A stretch of DNA of 64,000 nt. Source: Rusavskia elegans. Its lineage: Eukaryota > Ascomycota > Lecanoromycetes > Teloschistales > Teloschistaceae. Location: positions 124,001-188,000 of the forward strand of contig SAUG01000052.1 of NCBI GenBank assembly GCA_011316305.1, given 5' to 3'. Position 1 is the stretch's first letter, and each line of letters starts with the position of its first letter. The position numbers and the translations under genes are program-made. The notes under the pieces were generated by a model. It was given only the letters and a program-made list of their open reading frames with translations. It ran no database searches and was not told the DNA's origin. Below, piece by piece: positions 1 through 13,543 of this stretch.

Positions 1-1216
1 ACTGAAGAGCGATTTGAAAGTCCCGTATGAAGAGCGCAAGAGGGGAGAGGTTATCGTCTTGAACCAAACAAGAGCAGTGGAAGGCGAAGGGGTAAAGCAA
101 AGCGAAGAAGAGTTTTGAGGTCAATATATGCATTTCGATGCTCGACGAGTGGGGTATCTGGGGTATATGGTACTTCCGATGCGTTTTGGCGAAGACGTTG
201 GAGCAACGTTGGAAAAGTTCAAAGACGACCGTGCGCCACCTGATACCCGCCGGCAGTTTCAACAATCCTGACCTGGAAGTCGATACGTTGTTTCACATCC
301 TCTCAATCCCCGGCTCTCTCTCTGAAGATGACCAATAGAGCTGCAAAAAGTCCAGGAGGTGTGAGGCGGGATAACCCCAAGATCTCAGCGCTTTTGACCG
401 AGACATGACAATGGCAGATTGGACTCGTTGCTCGGCTGCTGCTGCTGTTGTTGTTGCTGCAATACGCTCAAGTTCCAAACATATTTGCATTATCTTCAGG
501 GTGACCGCCTCATGCGCGCCTGCGACGGGCCATCGCATCTGACAGACCGTCGATGCACGCCCGTTTCGGCCCGTCACGACAGGGATGGACCTTGCAACTG
601 GGTGTCAGTCATCTGGGGAATTCTCATTATGGCCAAGCCTAAAGTATGGCCTATGGCCAGATCACCTGGAGCAGTCACGCTTTCGGGAATTCGGGGGACC
701 TTGTCTGGTTGGGATAACTCGATCGTCGCTGCAGCATCTCTTCATACGACCTCGACCTTATCGTCGAGTACCATTCATCCACAGCGGAGCAATCAGTGGA
801 AGCTGCACCGCTAGTAGTGATGCATCTTGAACGATAAGTCGGGATAACATCGTTGCTGATACTCTACGTATTGTCGTAGCCGACTGGATCTGCCAGCATC
901 ATCTACCGTATATCGGCAAAACAATCGTTCCCTGAAAACGACCGGGCTTGAATAAGACACATGGCGATGTTGGTCTACCCTACTCTCCCACCAAAAGACG
1001 CGGCATCGGGTGGAACACATCATGTCTGCCTGGCAAATGGTTGGAGTTCTTCATCTGACTACCAAAGCTGCCAGATCTCGTTCAGGCTTGAGATCGTACA
1101 TGATCCCCATGTCCTGGATTGACATATCCTATGTGCATGACCCCGGTGATTTCCACACCACATTATCACTCAATTTCATGAACATGTCGGCTGATTCGAG
1201 CCGGGAATCAACTGCG
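1..1216. other. intergenic region, no gene recognised
   Basis: Balanced composition and no RIP signature. Short open frames occur on both strands, but none shows a domain, plausible intron structure or family resemblance. The segment next to 1216 probably holds the LEU1 3' UTR. The far left may be flank of a gene outside the window. This is a negative observation. Confidence 0.6.
435..460. repeat. GCT/GTT trinucleotide microsatellite
   Basis: Four GCT units, three GTT units and a final GCTGC run without interruption. It lies outside any recognised gene. A frame through it would give a Leu, Ala or Cys run, but the surrounding frame has no support as a gene. Confidence 0.8.
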
Positions 1217-3700
1217 CTACCAGTCCAATGGCTCATCAATCTGCTCGCCTCTGCTGGTCTTGGGGACGGGTACGGCCTCGACTTGGATCGGTCCTTTCCT
1301 ATTTTCTTTCTTCAAGTATCCACTACCATCCAGCCAGGGCGTGTCGAGGGTTCTGCGATCCTCGAATTTCTTGATCTTGTCTCCCATCTGCATCGTCAGG
1401 CCGATGTCGTCAAGACCGTTTACCAAGCAATGCTTGCGGAACTCTTCGACCTCGAATGCGGCCAGTTTTCCACCCCACGCGTTGTTGATCTGCTGATTCA
1501 CGAGATCAACCTCAATCTCCCGTCCTGCTCGAGCTTCCTCGGCGATCCTTTCTAAAGTTGGCTGGTCCGGAATAGCGACGGGAAGCATGCCATTTTTGAA
1601 TGTATTGTTGAAGAATATGTCGGCAAATGATGGAGCTATGATACAAGTGATGCCGAAATCGAGAAGTGCCCAAGGCGCATGCTCACGCGAGCTGCCACAA
1701 CCAAAGTTCGGCCCCGTAACAACCAAGATCTTCGCATGGCGGTAGGGTTCCTTGTTCAGCACGAAGTCTGCCTTTTCACCGCCTTCATCGTAGTAGCGAA
1801 GAGAGTGGAATAGGGCAGAGCCGAGACCGGTGCGTTTGATCGTCTTGAGGAATTGCTTTGGGATGATGGCATCTGTGTCTATGTTGGACCGTTCCATGGG
1901 TGCTGCAATACCCTTGAGTACTGTGAACTTGATTTGACCGCCCGAAGAACTTGCAGTGTTGCTCCCATCATGAGATTGTGACTCCTCGGGCAAATCCAAA
2001 ATTCTATCGAAATCGTCATCGCTGTCAATGTCCGACACCTCTGGCGTAACATCGACCTTGGGATACGCTTTCGCCAGGACTGCATTCTGATCTGCCAGAC
2101 TTCGAACATCTGCTAACTTGCCGACTATCGCGGCGGCGGCTGCCATGACTGGTGACATCAAATGCGTGCGCCCACCTGCCCCTTGTCGCCCTTCGAAGTT
2201 GCGGTTCGACGTACTTGCGCAACGTTCCTCGGGTGAAAGGATGTCAGGGTTCATACCCAAGCACATCGAGCAGCCAGCTTCGCGCCACTCAAATCCTGCC
2301 TCCTGGAAAATTCTGTCGAGACCCTCAGCTTCAGCCTGCTTCTTGACGAGTCCTGATCCCGGGACCACCATGGCTCTCTTGAGGTTAGGAGCAACCCTTT
2401 TTCCTTCTAGTATCCGTGCCGCCGCGCGAAGATCCTCTATTCTTGCATTGGTGCAAGAACCAATGAAGACCTTGTCCAGCTCGATATCCTCCATGCGAGT
2501 GCCGGGCGTCAAACCCATATATTCCAGAGCTCGTCGAGCACTCTCTTTCTTGGCTCCAGTCCCGAACGTTTCAGGATCAGGGACCGCCCCGGTAATGGGA
2601 ACTACATCTTGGGGCGAGGTGCCCCAGGATACAGTGGGGACAATGTCTTTCGCGTTGATGAAGACATCCTCATCATAGCTGGCGCCTTCATCTGACTTGA
2701 GACTTGTCCAGTATTTGACAGCTTTCTTCCATTCGAGAGTATCCACGACCGGCGCCAAAGGCCGGCCCTGGAGGTATTTGAAGGTTGTTTCGTCCGGGGC
2801 GATCATACCGGCTCTGGCCCCTGCCTCGATGGACATGTTGCAGATGGACATCCTGGCCTCCATGCTCAGTCCTCGAATGGCCGATCCACAGAATTCAATC
2901 ACAGCACCAGTGCCGCCGGCTGTGCCGATGATCCCAATGGCGTGTAAAATGATATCCTTACTACTTACGCCAGGCGCCAAGGGACCGTCGACTTGAATCC
3001 TCATATTCTTGCTTCGTTTGGTGATGAGGGTCTGGGTGGCCAGGACGTGTTCGACCTCGCTGGTTCCAATGCCAAAAGCCAACGCGCCGAAAGCGCCATG
3101 GGTTGATGTATGGCTGTCTCCGCAAACGACGGTGGTTCCTGGTAGAGTGAAGCCTTGCTCAGGCCCGATGATATGGACGATGCCTTGACGTTTGTCCCCG
3201 AGTCCAAAATACGTGAGACCAAAGGCTTTGACATTCTCTTCAAGCGTAAGACATTGTAATCTAGAATCGGCCTCCTCGACGAATTGACCGACATTCTTGA
3301 AATTCTTTCGAGGTGTGGTTGGGACGTTCTGGAGATCAATTAGTATTCGTCCACGATTCATCGGATCGGAACAACAGCGTACATGATCCGTTGTTGCGAG
3401 GGTGCAGTCTGGCCTCCGCACTTTCCGACGAGCATTACGTAGACCTTCAAAAGCTTGCTGCAAGCTTCTTGTCAGTGTCGACCAAAAGTGACCCGGCGAT
3501 CAAACCCACTCACTGGCGATGTCACTTCGTGAACAAGGTGTCGATCTGATTTCGCGATCAGCAGTAGAGCTTACAAACCATGAGCTTGTCTCCATTGTAC
3601 CAATATAAAGTAGCACAGTCCCATCTTGGCTCTCATTGACGACGTGGTCTCGAAATACCTTGTCGTACAGAGTTCTGGGTTTTTTGTCGGCAGAGGGCAT
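1217..3700 (-). CDS. LEU1: 3-isopropylmalate dehydratase (isopropylmalate isomerase)
   Basis: Interconverts 2- and 3-isopropylmalate in leucine synthesis; the fungal enzyme is a single chain fusing the bacterial LeuC and LeuD parts. Four exons are read: 3601-3700, 3514-3545, 3383-3457 and 1217-3328. The introns are 54-56 bp, and the third (3329-3382) stays open in frame but interrupts the conserved run between TTDH and NVPTT. The spliced product is about 772 aa, a normal length. Iron-sulfur cluster cysteines are visible near residues 361 (GSCTN), 422 and 425 (AGCSMC). The LeuD-like swivel domain follows, with [15 protein letters not shown]. An acidic, serine-rich linker separates the halves. 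The start at 3700 gives [14 protein letters not shown], matching the family; an in-frame ATG at 3721 would add seven residues. The upstream region is cut short by the AT block about 200 bp away. Confidence 0.96.
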
Positions 3701-3895
3701 GATGCGAACGTGGAACGACAACGTTAAGAAGAGGAATTCAGGCTATTTACAATGGTTGGGATTTCCAGTATGTTCAGAGAGTCACAGAGAAGACGAACAT
3801 TTCAAGGTAAGGGCAGTGTATTGCGATTACTGGCCCGACATCGGACCTCGGCTTCTGATGATAACTATATATCCTTGCCCTGGCACGGCTAAAAT
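3701..3895 (-). promoter_or_regulatory. LEU1 upstream region, truncated by AT-rich DNA
   Basis: About 195 bp of ordinary-composition DNA lie between the LEU1 start and the abrupt start of RIP-type sequence near 3895. No Leu3-type CCGGNNCCGG site was seen. Any more distant promoter elements would sit in, or have been replaced by, the degraded block. Confidence 0.45.
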
Positions 3896-5241
3896 CTATA
3901 AAATAGTATAGCTTTAATAGATAATTCGGCTATATATATAATAATATAATTAAATATAGAGATTCTAAAACTATATACTAAATATTATATCTAAATTATA
4001 ATATTTTAATATACGCGTATATAAATTCTATTATTTTATCTATTCTATTTACTAATTCTATAATAATTATTATATTATTATAATTTAATATAAATATAGA
4101 AAAAGCTATATATATAAATATTAGATATTTTTTATATATATATATTAATAAAATTTTATAGTCGAATAATTAAAATTTCGTTATTAAAAAATTAAAGATA
4201 TATATATTCGTATTCTATATTTATCGATTTAGATTTTCTAATCTAAAAAATAATTTTTTATATAACGGTTCGGAACTATAATAATAAAATAAATAATAAT
4301 AAAATCTAATTTATAGATTTATATATTATATAAAAAGTTTTAACTAATATATTAATCGAATAGAATTTAATAAAATCTTTTTTTACTAATATATCATTAT
4401 AAAAGATATATATATATATAGAAAACTAGTAGAAAATAATAATAATTTTTTAGAATCTAATATTATTTTTTATTTTTTTTATCTAATATAAATTCTATAG
4501 ATTATATCTATAGAATTTTTTTTTAAATTATATATCGAATTATATTTTCCGTTTATATTTTTTTTCTTTAATTAATATATTAATTTTATACTAGCGTATT
4601 ATACGTTTATTTTATTTATTATCGCTATTTATATCGAAATAGTTTTTAGCTTCGGAATTGGTATATAATATACTAATTAGCTATTATAATAAAAATTCTA
4701 ATTTTTATTATTTTTACGGCGCCGAAAGCTATATATCTATTTATAAAATTAAAATATTTTATCGATTATATTACTATAATAAAATATTAGAATCGGATAG
4801 TCGTTTTATAGAAAATATATTAGTTTATAATAGATATTAGATTTATTTAATAAATAAAAAAATAGAAAATTAGAAAAAAGATTTTATTTAGATAATCGCG
4901 GTATATTTAGTAGATAGTAAAAGATTAATTCGAGAAATTTTATATCCGGAAAATTAATTTAAAATAGATTATATTATAAAATAAATAGAAAAGTTTTGAA
5001 ATAATTTTATTAATATCCGAATATATAGAAAACTGGAAATTAATTCTTTTACTACTATCTAAAAAGATATATAAAACCGTATAGATATTTATTATTAATA
5101 TTAATAAAGTTAAAAAAAGATTATATATTTTAGATAGAATATATAAAATTAAATATTATAGATTAAATTATTTTAAAAAAAATTTTTATTAACTTGTTTT
5201 TTATTATTTTATTTTTCTAGAATCTAGTTTTATAGTAGAGC

Positions 5242-5401
5242 TAGACTGGCTACTTCGAATCAAAGTAACGATCCGATTTCGCGATAAATATAGCTATTGC
5301 GTCTAAATTACTAGTTAAAGTTAGTTTTCTTTCTAATACGATTAGAAATTCGAATCCGGAATACGAACCCGAATTCGAAACCCGATAAAAAGGCCAGTCT
5401 A
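5242..5401. mobile_element. short hAT-type element, 160 bp
   Basis: Begins TAGACTGG and ends CCAGTCTA as an inverted repeat. The flanking 8-mers are AGTAGAGC (5234-5241) and AATAGAAC (5402-5409). They differ at two positions, both G versus A, as RIP after insertion would leave them. Non-autonomous, with no coding capacity. Confidence 0.8.
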
Positions 5402-5589
5402 AATAGAACTTTATATAAAATTCGACTATTGAAATAGAATCAAAATATTTAGTATAATTATATATAATTAATATTCTAGTATTTAAGATTCTATAAATAT
5501 ATTTTTTAAAATAAATCGAACGTTTTCGAATAATATAAAAATATCTAAAATCGAACCGAATTTAAATTTAATATAAAATATATAAAATT

Positions 5590-6200
5590 TTTAGATATTA
5601 TATCTATAGATTTAGTATTTTTAAATAATTAACTTCGTTTATAAATTTATCGAAAACTTTTTTTTTTAATTATTATCTATAATTTTTTACCGTATACCGA
5701 TTATATAAATTCTAAAATTAAAACTTTTAAATATTATCGCTATATATCTATACTATTAAATCTAAGAATATTTAGTATATATAATTAAATTTAAATAAAT
5801 AATATCTTTTTAATATCGTTTATTTAATTATTTTAATTCTAGAAAACGTTTTTCTATATTTTTACTATTAAAAGTCGCTAGAAATATCTTTTTAAATAGA
5901 GTTAGCTCTATAAAAATTCCGTATTTCGAAAATAATTTTATCAAAAACTTTTTTTATAACTACTATTTTTAATTATATATTTTTTATTAATTATATAAAT
6001 ATTAAAATTAAAATCTATAGATATTATAAATATATATATAAATTATATAATATAAATAAATCTAGTATATATAATCTAAATCGGGTAAATAATATTTTTT
6101 TTAATATTATTTATCTCGATTATAGAAAATAATCTACTATGAAAAATTTTTAGAAAAATTTTTTATCTAATAATTTATAAAAGATTTATTTTATATTTAT
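5590..6200. repeat. direct repeat of about 290 bp, two degraded copies
   Basis: The segment from about 5645 recurs from about 5936, offset near 291 bp. Both copies share a run resembling TTATC(G/A)AAAACTTTTTT and, further on, a TTTAGTATATATAAT block. RIP has scattered substitutions through both. Function unknown; it could be subrepeats of a transposon terminus. Confidence 0.6.
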
Positions 6201-6741
6201 ATATAAATTCTAGTAACGTTACCGAATTTATTATATATCTAAACGGTTTATAATTATATCTAATCGGTTTATAATTGTTTTATATATAAATTCCGTCTGA
6301 TTTTTATTATCGAAAAGCGTTTTTAACTATTTTAAAATTTAACAGGCCTCCTAGTCGTTTCTATCTAAACGTCGGCGTAGATCTATAAGTCTCGCTATAG
6401 TAGATAAAAGAATCTATATAGAAAATCTATTATAATTAAATATACTTTCTAATATAATACTATTAATATTTCGAATCTATAAAATAGTTACGTAGATAAA
6501 GCCGACGGTAAAATTTTTTCTAATAAAATCTAATATAATTTAATTTAATATTAATTACTAGCTTTTATATATTATAATAGTAAAAGCGAAAATTAGAAAA
6601 AACTACTTCCGTTAATTAATTTAATTTTTAAACTAGATCTATTACGTTTACTATTCGATAGAAATAAACTATTTACTATTATAATTATAGCCGAGTTTAT
6701 CTTTATATTAATTAAATTTTATAAAAACTATTACTAGCGGT

Positions 6742-7218
6742 TAGATTGGCTGTCGGATCGAATTTCGAATCCGAGTTAGCTAATCCGATTCGATTCGAAT
6801 CGGATTAGATTAAAATATAATTCGATCCGACCGAATTTCGAACCCGGATTAACTAATACGACTCGATCTACTAAAACTAGATTTTAGCGTTAAATTCTAG
6901 GATAAAAATATAGTTTTAGTATAAAAATTATATAAATAATTTAAAAATATTCTAATTAATTAACTATACTAGTTAGAAAGATTTTAGTAAAATTAATTAT
7001 ATTATCTAGTTATATTACTTTTATATATTTTTAATTATAAATTTAATTAATATATTATATTATTATATAATTAAATAATAAGATTTCGCGGATTTCTATC
7101 GGATATCCGGATTCGATCCGGACCCGACCGTTTAGCGGGTCGAACCGGTTCGACTCGCCAAGATTCGAATTGAATACCCGACGATTCGACGGAAATCCGA
7201 TTCGAAATAGCTAGTTTA
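6742..7218. mobile_element. short hAT-type element, 477 bp
   Basis: Starts TAGATTGG and ends CTAGTTTA. The flanking 8-mers CTAGCGGT (6734-6741) and CTAACGGT (7219-7226) differ by one G/A. Both ends carry the GC-richer family-specific blocks and the middle is AT-rich. No ORF. Confidence 0.85.
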
Positions 7219-10200
7219 CTAACGGTATTTAGAGTAGATTCTATATATTATTATTCTATAGAATCTAGTATACGGTATCTATTATATTATAAACTAAATT
7301 TTCTATAATATTGATATTATATATAAATATAATTTAAATATTTTTGTTTAAAAAAACTCGTTTTCTAGATATTTTATATTATCGGAATCGATTTATTTAA
7401 ATTTATTATAACAATTTTAAACGTAGATTTTAGTAATAGGTTTAGTAAAATTTTATAGCCGGCTTTTACTATAGCTACGAACGGGTTTTTTAATAGAATA
7501 TAAATATAAATTATTATAGAAACTCGTACGATTTTTAGCCGAGAGTCTAGACTTTAAATATATAATTAGAAACTTCTAGCTTTTAATTACTATAAAACTA
7601 TCCCGGAGTTAATCTAATTCGCGGCGGAATTATTAAACTTTTAAAATAGTTTCCCGAATACGTATATTTTTATCGAAGAAAATTTTCTTTATAAAAATAT
7701 TATAGACGTTTTTATCTATAATAACTTTCGGTTTAATATAAAGTTTTACTAAAAAGTATATTAAAACGTTTATAACTAGAATTAAATAAATGAAGTCGCT
7801 ATATAATAGGATATTTATACCGTTAAAATATTTATTAAATTTATTCTAAATCTGCCGAAATCGCTAGTTAATAAAATAGAACTATTGAAAGCTAATTATA
7901 GACTTTTTATTAATAGTAATAATACTATAGTTCTTGAATCGGAACTAGGCTTTACTAATTTAATTAACTATAAAAGAAATAAAAAATTTATTTATCGAAA
8001 ATTTAAATAGCGAATAGAAAAGTAAACTATTAATTAAATAAATCGTTATATCTATAGAAACTATATAATAAATAGAATATTATTTCGAAAATCTACTATA
8101 TCGATAGTATAAAAATTCTAGATATATTATAATAGTATTAATAACTTTAGATTTTCCGGTACCGGCTTTGCTATCTAGATAGAATAATAATTATAGTCTA
8201 CTAGAATCGGAATAGTTTTATATTATCTTTTCGAAAATCTTATATTACCGGGGATTAAAATCTTTAGTACTATATTTATTAATAGAAGAAACTATTATTT
8301 TAGATTAAATTTAATACTATAATATTATATTTTTATTAAAACGAATAAAATTAGCTTAAATAAAAGAAATAGTAAACCCGCCGTTATTATTAAATTAATT
8401 AAAGTTTCTATTATCTAGAGGTTCGCCTGGATTAAATAATATAAATATATTAATCCCGTTTCGATTAGATCTACGTTTAACTATAATCTTATTAAAACTT
8501 TTTATATAATTATCTTCTATCTCGTTAATATCAAATTCTAATCTATTATTTTCGAAACTATTTTTAAAAAGAGATTTAGTATTTAATATATTATCGTTAT
8601 AATTATAATTTACTTTATAGTACTAGTAGACTTTTATCTAAAAATTATACTCGATTATATTAATAAACCGAAAAATATCGAAAATTAAATTTCGGAAAAA
8701 ATAGTATAATATTAATTTAACTCTATAGAAATTAGACTATTACTAATCGAGATTAGAATTATAGTAAAAGAAAAAAACGATTATAATAGATTAAAGTGGT
8801 TTATATTATTTTAATTTCCTTTTAATCTAATTCTATATATATTAGAATAACGAAACGTTTTTTATAATTTTATTTCTATTATAGTAGCTTTTTAAAGCGA
8901 TTATTTTAGAACTATTATCTAGATTATTTGAATCTAACGATCGACTACGCTTTTCTAAAAGCTTTAAATCTAGAAAATAATATATATAGTTTAAATTCCG
9001 AAGATTTTTACTAATTAAATAGTAATAGATTTTTTAAACCGACTAGTTATATTTACTAATAAATATATTTATTATTTTTTCGATTAGAAAAACGATTAGT
9101 AAATAAAGATTAATAGTAGATAAAATTTCTATAATTAAATTATTAAATTTAACGGATTTTTTTTTAGTTTTTAAATAGTATTTAGCTAAATAATTAGTTA
9201 CTACTCCTAGATCTATATATAAAAAGTTATCGGTATTTATAAACCAAGCTGTAGTAATAGTAGAACTATATCTATCTATATAGCTATCGTTTTATATCGG
9301 CTAGAAGAATTTATATTTAAAGTTCTTTCTACGAATAAAGCGTAGAATGTTAATATATTTAAAAAAAAAGCGGAAGCGGTAGATATTATTCTAAAAGATT
9401 ATATTAAAATATTTATAATAGTTCGTTATATTCTTCGTATATTATTAGTAGCTATTTAAAAATTAGACGAATTCGATTAGAGAGTTCGAACGATAAAGGA
9501 AAACTTTATTTATAGGTTATTTAATCGGTAGATCTACCGCTGTATTCGGATTAAAGGTAAAAACCTTTAACTTTTAATAGAATAGAAAATTATCTTCGCT
9601 ATCGATTTAAAATAGAACGTTATCGAATTAGAAAAAGCTATAGATATAGCCGCTACTTCTAGTTTACTATTTAAACCGAAACTAGTAATCTTTAATAGAA
9701 TCGAAAACTATAGATAAAACTATTTTTAAAAAGATATAGAAGCGAATAATAAACTAATATACTATAATTATAAGATTTTTTTAAAACTATTAAACGGCTA
9801 TTCGCTATTATTCTATTTTTTTTAAACTAACGTATTTAGTTCTATTTTCTTCGAAAAGATACTAGTAGAAGTCGTTCTATTATATATTAACAGCGTATAA
9901 TATAAAAAATATAATAGATATTTATAATTAATAATATATTATATTAAATTAGTTATAAACTTTTATTTAATAAAGCCGTATTCTTTATAATATAGCGGTA
10001 TGGCGGCTAATTAAATTATAGAATAGTATATATTTATCTTTAACTAATATCCGAAATTCATTTTTATCTAATATAAAATATTTATAAATTTTCTATATAT
10101 AACGGCTTGTTTTACTAGTCTATTTACGTTAATTATCATTAAATATCTAGTAACGAAATTTAAAATAACGGGCGAAACGGTTGATTTTATAATATATTAG

Positions 10201-11605
10201 ATAATATATATATTTAGATTTCGAAATAGTTTTCTAGTAGTTTATTATTAGAAAAACCGTTCTATTTAGAAATAATATAAAAAAAGCGAAGAGGAAAATA
10301 TAATTAAAAGAATCGTTTTTATTAAAAGAAATACTTTTAATTATTACTATTAAAAAGATAAAGATAATAGTAGATAATATAGAATTTACTATATTTTTAT
10401 TATTATTATAAAAACGATCGAAAACGGCGGTAAACAATATATATTTAATCCTTTTAATAGCTAGATTAGATATAATAGACTCTTTAATAAAAGAAGTATT
10501 ATTGCCGCCTATATCTATTATTTCTATAGATAATATCTCGGTATTTTATTTATTATTAATAATAGGTTACTTTTATTTTTATTAGAGTAATCGATCGTAG
10601 ATAAATTTATCGAATAGTAGTTAAAAAAAGTGTTTTTCGTCGATTATAATATTACGGTATTCTAGATAATAGACGATAAAATACCGGAATTAAATTTCTA
10701 TACGGCTATAGTATATAATATTTTTTTTTTAAATTTATACCGGATACTATTTTTAGAATTAGTAAATAAAAAAATAAATTTTAAAATTTCTAGTTTATTA
10801 GAAAGAAAAGGTAGCTTTATTATAATTTTCGCTATATTCGCTATAAAGCTATATATATAGCCGAAATAGTAAAATTAATTACCTTTATATTTTTAAATCG
10901 ATATCTAGATACTAGTCTACGCGATTAGATATTTTTCTACTATATTAAATTCTAGTAAACTAGAAAAAATAGCGTTTAAATCTATATTATTAGCGCCGCT
11001 ATATAGATTAAATATCCGAATTTAACTTTATTTTTTAAACCTTTAAAGATATTAATATCGGGCGTAGATATCTTTACTATAGACGATTTTAACTTTAAAA
11101 TTAAATATTTTTTCGAAATAAATTATATAATATTCTATTTTTATATTAGATAGCGAATTATAGAAAATTTTAATAGCGGTCTAATTCTATTCTCGAATAA
11201 TAGAACTATTAAAATCTATTTATTTAACGAATTTATAATTGTCGTATTCGATAGTTAAAAGATAAAATTATTTTAAATTATAATAATAGCGATAACTAAT
11301 ATAGTATCGGTTATTATCGAAATATTCTAAACGAAGGATTTTATAGCTATCTAAATTATATTACTATTTTTTAACGGTCCAACCGTATATATCGGTTATA
11401 TAAATAATATATATAATATTATAAAGTATTAGAAATTAATAGCTACCGTAAATAATACTATAGCTATTATATTTAATAGAACGCGGAAGCTTTTAAAAAG
11501 AAATAGATAAATCTAATATTTATTTTTTATTATATTAGCTTTAAACTAGAGAAAAAGTTCGAAATAATATAGAAATATTCTATAATAATAGAAAAAGAAG
11601 ATCTA

Positions 11606-11608
<3 letters not shown>

Positions 11609-11636
<28 letters not shown>
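11609..11636. repeat. T28 homopolymer
   Basis: An uninterrupted run of 28 T on the plus strand inside the degraded block. Read as minus strand it is a poly(A) run, which could mark a retroposed 3' end, but no matching TSD was found. Run length is also prone to assembly error. Confidence 0.85.
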
Positions 11637-11642
<6 letters not shown>

Positions 11643-12630
11643 TTCGATATCTATTATACCGGTCCTTTTATTTAAATCGAATTTATCTCTTTAATTAAAT
11701 TTTATCGAGCTTTAATTTCTCTTTTCTATTTTTTATTATAAAGCGAGTTCGCGTTAGAATAGCGACGGGTTAAAGGATTTAGATATAAATAGTATTTTTC
11801 GAAAAAATATTCGATAGTTTTAAAAAGAGATTTCTAGTAGATATAGACTAGTTTAGCGTCGGCTAGCTAGAAATAAAAGCGTTAATAATAGAAATAGATA
11901 AATATAATATAGAGCTATATTATATTAGAATTAGCTAGTTTAAAATAGAAAAGTCGGTATAAAATCTTTTAAATACTAAAAAAGTTAGAAATATAAAACC
12001 GTTATTATTTTTATTTTCGTAGATTTAAAAGTTCTATTTTTAAACAGACGTCTATATAAAAGAAAGAATTCGATAATATATAATATTAGAAACCGGTAAA
12101 AAAATAACTATTAATATAATAGCCGGTTTTAATTTAATTATTTTTATTAAATATATAGTTCTCTGACTATTTAAATTAATTAGAACTAGAACTTTATATT
12201 TTTTGATAAAATAAAAAAGAGATAGAATTATAGAATAGAAAGGAAAATATCGATCGAAATTTAATATATCGTAAATAGATTTTTTAATAGCTATAGCTAT
12301 CTTTTAGTAGTAGAAAAACGCTAAACCCGAAGGTATTTTTATAACTATTATAGAACCGAGTAGAAGATTTTATAATAGAATAATAGAATTTTAGAATTAA
12401 AATATTTAATAGAACGCGAATATAAATAAACTAAATAAATATTATAATAGATTTCAATATTTAAAGTTATAAAAATTTTCGGTAGTCCGGCGGATATATT
12501 AAATATAGCCGACGGTATATTATAGCTAATCGATAAATAAATAACTATTTTAAATTATTTAAAAAAAGATTATAGAAATAAAATATTAAAATTATTTTAT
12601 ATTTAAAATAAAACGTTTATATATTATTTC

Positions 12631-13066
12631 TAGACTGACCGTCGAATCGGATTTCGAATCCGGATTAATTAATCCGATTTAATTTAAATCGGATTAGATT
12701 AAAATATAACTCGATTCGACCGAATTTTAAACTCGTAATAATTAACCCGATCTAAACTGCTAAAACTAGAATTTAGTACTAAATTCTAGTATAAAAGTAT
12801 AATTCTAGTATAAAAATTATACGAATAATTTAAAAAAATTCTAATTATTTAACTATATTAACTAAAAAGATTAGAATTAAATTAATTATATTATCTAATT
12901 ATATTATTTTTATATATAAATAAATAAAAAGATTTAATAGATATTAGGATTCGATCCGAGTTCGATCCGGATTCGACCGTTTAGCGAGTCGAACCGGTTC
13001 GACCCGCTAAAATCGGATCGGGTTCCCGACGATTCGACGGAAATCCGATCCGAAATAGCCAGTCTA
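12631..13066. mobile_element. short hAT-type element, 436 bp
   Basis: Starts TAGACTGA and ends CCAGTCTA, with identical 8-bp TSDs ATTATTTC at 12623-12630 and 13067-13074. The inner sequence is close to the 6742-7218 copy, in the same orientation. Non-autonomous. Confidence 0.88.
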
Positions 13067-13543
13067 ATTATTTCGAATATCTAGTATAAAGATATTAAAT
13101 ACGTTATATAGTTTTATTTTAACCGAATAGTTAAATTCTATTTAGATTTTTATTTAATAAAATAGAAAGATAGATATATTATAATTATAGCTAACTAGAT
13201 TCGAGTCTCGGCTATAATTACTAGTTAAAAATAATTTTTTTTCAAGTCTTTTTCTATATCGTATCTAATATATTTAAATATTTTTAACCGTTATATTTAA
13301 ATAATTTAAACGTTAGAATATTTTAAATAATATTTAAAAGAATATATTTATAAATATTAAAGTTTTAATAGTCGGCCGGATATATCGGATATATATAATA
13401 ATACTCTGCAGCTAATAGATAAACGGGTAGATATCTTAGCGTAACTGAATAATACCAAAAATCGACGGTAAAAAGACAGCAAGCTGTCTAAATATCTTAC
13501 TCGTGATTGGTTTGAATTCGAGATGCCAGTATCTAGGAGATCA

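Larger units (their letters stand above)
3895..13440. repeat. AT-rich RIP-degraded block I
   Basis: About 9.5 kb of very AT-rich DNA. CpA and TpG are nearly missing while CpG remains common, and stops fill all frames. This is the signature of CpA-to-TpA RIP on repeated DNA. Three short hAT-type elements sit inside (listed separately). The remaining sequence, roughly 5410-6740 and 7219-12630, reads like ruined coding DNA of one or more large transposons (for example 9430-9900 on the plus strand), but no reverse transcriptase, integrase or transposase motif could be read with confidence, so the class is left open. Confidence 0.85.

Noticed and set aside
138..1023. Overlapping frames of 60-180 codons at the left edge
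   Set aside because: Opposing frames overlap, none shows a family motif, and one is driven by the GCT/GTT microsatellite.
4658..4840. Short open frames in the AT blocks (also near 10234-10437 and 37115-37318)
   Set aside because: They are built of AT-rich codons (Tyr, Ile, Asn, Lys, Phe) in RIP-degraded DNA, match no recognised relic frame, and have no start context or intron structure.
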